From Pseudomonas piscis (GTDB lineage Bacteria > Pseudomonadota > Gammaproteobacteria > Pseudomonadales > Pseudomonadaceae), in the NCBI RefSeq assembly GCF_009380155.1, contig NZ_WHUV01000001.1, forward strand, positions 124,001 to 188,000: 64,000 bases of DNA, given 5' to 3'. This document shows positions 61,474 through 64,000 of the stretch, piece by piece. Numbering within the stretch: position 1 is the first letter of the stretch; each line of letters starts with the position of its first letter. The position numbers and the translations under genes were made by a program. Under the pieces are notes generated by a model that searched no databases, had not been told where the DNA came from, and saw only the letters and a list, made by a program, of their open reading frames with translations.

Positions 61474-64000
61474 AGGCGTTTTTCAGTTTTGTGATTCGCT
61501 GGGTGATCCCGCTGCTGGGCCTGATCGCCCTGAGCCTGATCATCTGGTTCATCGGCCCGCTGCTGGAGTTCCTGGTGCCGGAAGGCCGGCGCTGGGCCCT
61601 GATCATCTTCATCTTCGCGGTGTGGATCGCCTACCGGGTGTTTCGCATCATCCAGGCCCGCCGGCATGCGGCCAAGGTCTTGCAGAGCCTGGCGGCCGAC
61701 ACGCCACCGGACCCGGACAGCCTGGCCACCGCCGAGGAGCTGGCGGCCCTGCGCCAGCGCATGGACGAGGCCCTGGTGCTGCTGAAGAAGGCCAAGCTCG
61801 GCGGTGACGAGAGGCGCAACCTCTACGAACTGCCGTGGTACGTGATCATCGGTCCGCCTGGCTCGGGCAAGACCACTGCGCTGGTCAACTCCGGCCTGCA
61901 CTTTCCGCTGGCGGCACAATTGGGTGCAGGCGCCGTGCGTGGTGTCGGCGGTACCCGCAATTGCGACTGGTGGTTCACCGACCAGGCCGTGCTGCTGGAC
62001 ACTGCGGGCCGCTACACCACCCAGGACAGCCATGCGAATGTGGACAAGGCGGCCTGGCTGGGCTTCCTCGACCTGCTCAAGACCCAGCGCTCGCGCCGCC
62101 CCATCGATGGTGCCTTCGTGGCCATCAGCCTGTCCGACTTGCTGTTGGGCAGCGAAGCGGAGCGGGCGGCCCACGCCGCGGCGATCCGCCTGCGCATCCA
62201 GGAGCTGTATACCCAGCTGGGCGTGCGTTTCCCGATCTACCTGATGCTGACCAAGTTGGACCTGGTGCCAGGCTTCATGGAGTTCTTCGACTCCCTGAGC
62301 AAGGAAGAGCGAGCCCAGGTCTGGGGCATGACCTTCGCCCTGGACGATGGCAAGGGCAGCGACAGCCCCCTGGCGCACTTGCCGGCGGAGCTGGCGGCCC
62401 TGGAGCAGCGCCTCAACGAACGCCTGGTGGAGCGCCTGCAACAGGAGCGCGACCCGGCACGGCGCGACCTGATCTACGGGTTCCCGCAGCAGTTCGCGGC
62501 GCTCAAGGAGTCCTTGCAGGGCTTCCTCGAAGGCGTGTTCAAGCCCAATGCCTTCGAAGAGCGGGTGCTGCTGCGCGGGGTGTACTTCACCAGCGGCACC
62601 CAGGAAGGCAGCCCCATCGACCGCCTGATCGGCGCCATGGCCCAGAGCATGAACCTGGACCGCCAGCACCTGGCGCGCCAGACCGGCACTGGCCGCAGCT
62701 ACTTCATCGAGAAGCTGTTCAGTGCCGTGGCTTTCGCCGAGCGCGGGCTGGTGGGGGTCAACCCCAAGGTCGAGCGTCGGCGCAAATGGATCGCCCGTGG
62801 CGCCCTGGCCGCCAGCGTGGCCCTGGTGCTGGTGGTCGGCACCCTGTGGATCGTCAGCTACCGGGCCAACCAGAGCTATATCGCCCAGGTCGACCAGCGC
62901 GTGGCGCCGGTGCGCCAGGGCGTGCAGAACCTCAGCCCGGCCCAGCGCGATGTGCTGGCGGTGCTGCCGCTGCTCAACGCGACCCGCAACCTGGCCGGCG
63001 ATGCCCCGGGCTGGGCCGAGGGTCTTGGCCTGTACCAGGGCGATATGCTCGAGGCCGAGTCCGCCAGCGTCTATCGCAAGCTGCTGGTGGCGGTGTTCGC
63101 CCCACGGTTGATGACCCGCATCGAAGAACAACTGCACAGCGGCGGCAACTCGGACTTCCTCTACGAGGGGCTCAAGGCTTACCTGATGCTGGCTGACAAC
63201 GAGCATTACGATGCCGACTTCATCAAGGCCTGGATCACCCTGGACTGGGACCAGACCCTGTCCCGCGAGCTGCCGCCCGACCAGCGCCAGGCCCTGACCG
63301 GGCACTTGCAGGCGTTGTTCGAGAAGCATCCGCCCAATGCCCGCCTGGACCAGCGCCTGATCGACGACCTGCGTCGCCAGCTGCAGCAGTTGCCGGTGGC
63401 CCAGCGGGTCTACGACCGGGTCAAGCGCGCCAAGCTGCCGGCCGGCGTGCCGGACTTTCGCCTGAGCGAAGCCGGTGGCCGCGATGCGGCGCTGGTGTTC
63501 ACGCGCAAGAGTGGCAAGCCATTGAGCGAACCCCTGAGCGGGCTGTTCACCGCCAAGGGTTATCGCGAGGGCTTCCTGCTGGCCAGCGTCAACCAGGCCG
63601 GCACCCTGGCCGAGGAGCAGTGGGTGCTGGGCCGCGACCAGGCCGAGCAGCAGAACGTCGCCAGCCTGGCCGCCGATGTGCGCCGCCTGTATTTCCAGGA
63701 CTACCTGCGCCAGTGGGACGCGCTGCTGGCCGACATCGACTTCGTGCCGATCACCAGCGTGGCCCAGGCCGCCGACGTGCTGCGGATCATCTCCGGTCCC
63801 ACCTCGCCGTTGAAAAAACTGCTGGTGGCGGTATCCAGGGAAACCGACCTGCAACAGGAAGAACGCCTGCTGGCGGCCCAGGGCCAGAAGGTCGAGGGCG
63901 GGGTCGACCAGCTCAAGCAGCGCCTGGGTTCGCTCCTGGGCCAGGAGCAGGCAGCGGGTCCGGCGGCCGTGGCCAGCGAAGACCCGGTGAGCCTGCACTT
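61470..64000 (+). CDS. tssM: T6SS membrane protein TssM (IcmF), partial
   Basis: Inner-membrane core of the T6SS membrane complex; about 843 codons are present and the frame is open at the window edge. Starts with GTG 61470 (MKAFFSFVIRW), overlapping the tssL stop by four bases. Two membrane helices (about 9-55), a cytoplasmic GTPase-like domain with Walker A GPPGSGKT at residues 128-135, and a third helix (about 447-468) before the periplasmic part. No frameshift was noted in the part seen. PpkA, PppA and TagF genes would be expected beyond the window, as in P. aeruginosa. Confidence 0.95.
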   Translation, partial: MKAFFSFVIRWVIPLLGLIALSLIIWFIGPLLEFLVPEGRRWALIIFIFAVWIAYRVFRIIQARRHAAKVLQSLAADTPPDPDSLATAEELAALRQRMDEALVLLKKAKLGGDERRNLYELPWYVIIGPPGSGKTTALVNSGLHFPLAAQLGAGAVRGVGGTRNCDWWFTDQAVLLDTAGRYTTQDSHANVDKAAWLGFLDLLKTQRSRRPIDGAFVAISLSDLLLGSEAERAAHAAAIRLRIQELYTQLGVRFPIYLMLTKLDLVPGFMEFFDSLSKEERAQVWGMTFALDDGKGSDSPLAHLPAELAALEQRLNERLVERLQQERDPARRDLIYGFPQQFAALKESLQGFLEGVFKPNAFEERVLLRGVYFTSGTQEGSPIDRLIGAMAQSMNLDRQHLARQTGTGRSYFIEKLFSAVAFAERGLVGVNPKVERRRKWIARGALAASVALVLVVGTLWIVSYRANQSYIAQVDQRVAPVRQGVQNLSPAQRDVLAVLPLLNATRNLAGDAPGWAEGLGLYQGDMLEAESASVYRKLLVAVFAPRLMTRIEEQLHSGGNSDFLYEGLKAYLMLADNEHYDADFIKAWITLDWDQTLSRELPPDQRQALTGHLQALFEKHPPNARLDQRLIDDLRRQLQQLPVAQRVYDRVKRAKLPAGVPDFRLSEAGGRDAALVFTRKSGKPLSEPLSGLFTAKGYREGFLLASVNQAGTLAEEQWVLGRDQAEQQNVASLAADVRRLYFQDYLRQWDALLADIDFVPITSVAQAADVLRIISGPTSPLKKLLVAVSRETDLQQEERLLAAQGQKVEGGVDQLKQRLGSLLGQEQAAGPAAVASEDPVSLH

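Noticed and set aside
61835..63196. Plus-strand open frame of 453 codons inside tssM
   Set aside because: Out of frame with the TssM reading frame, which is open from 61470 and has the expected motifs; the alternative protein is Arg/Gly/Pro-rich noise.
60969..63998. Long open frame (about 1000 codons) on the minus strand across tssL/tssM
   Set aside because: Antisense shadow: in GC-rich DNA with strong codon bias the opposite strand lacks stops. The plus strand holds TssL and TssM with clear motifs (Walker A, OmpA-like domain).

Overview
The window reads as chromosomal DNA of a fluorescent Pseudomonas, closest in layout to the P. protegens / P. fluorescens group. I base this on high GC with strong third-position bias, on gene order shared with P. 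aeruginosa (pstS-pstC-pstA-pstB-phoU, phoB-phoR, ubiC-ubiA, rubredoxin-rubredoxin reductase-HU, aspA next to a LysR gene, purEK), and on Pseudomonas-type REP palindromes between genes. No tRNA, rRNA, CRISPR array or insertion sequence was seen. The sequence ends inside tssM.

Region 1 (1-16700) is core metabolism: an exported ankyrin-repeat protein, an AraC regulator, L-asparaginase, an alanine/glycine:cation symporter, aspartase AspA with a divergent LysR regulator, purEK, small membrane or exported proteins, a hexose-6-phosphate mutarotase, an acyl-CoA thioesterase and an MFS transporter. Asparaginase and aspartase together would turn asparagine into aspartate and then fumarate plus ammonia.

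Region 2 (16700-34800) is the phosphate regulon and its neighbours. It holds PstSCAB and PhoU, then a response regulator with a C-terminal PilZ-like domain, a HigBA toxin-antitoxin pair, an M23 peptidase, a CorC/CNNM-type membrane protein, PhoR and PhoB. Pho boxes lie before pstS, pstC and phoB. UbiCA, a rubredoxin/rubredoxin reductase pair and an HU protein follow.

Region 3 (34800-64000) is a type VI secretion locus of the P. aeruginosa HSI-I type. Leftward genes run tssA-tssB-tssC-hcp-tssE-tssF-tssG-clpV-vgrG; rightward genes run fha-tssJ-tssK-tssL-tssM. The vgrG side carries two effector modules that face each other. One (rightward) is an Eag chaperone, a Tse6-like prePAAR/PAAR effector with a toxin end unlike Tse6, and a small immunity gene. 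The other (leftward) is vgrG, an Eag chaperone, a 1457-residue Rhs effector with a GIY-YIG-like nuclease tip, and a leucine-rich-repeat protein coupled to it by an overlapping stop/start.

The most unusual stretch is 37618-38701, where the modules meet. It holds an intact immunity gene, an immunity gene of DUF1629/Imm11 type with no toxin beside it, a decayed Rhs-core end (minus strand) and a decayed 27-codon tail of a second copy of the small immunity gene (plus strand). I read this as a graveyard of replaced toxin-immunity modules.
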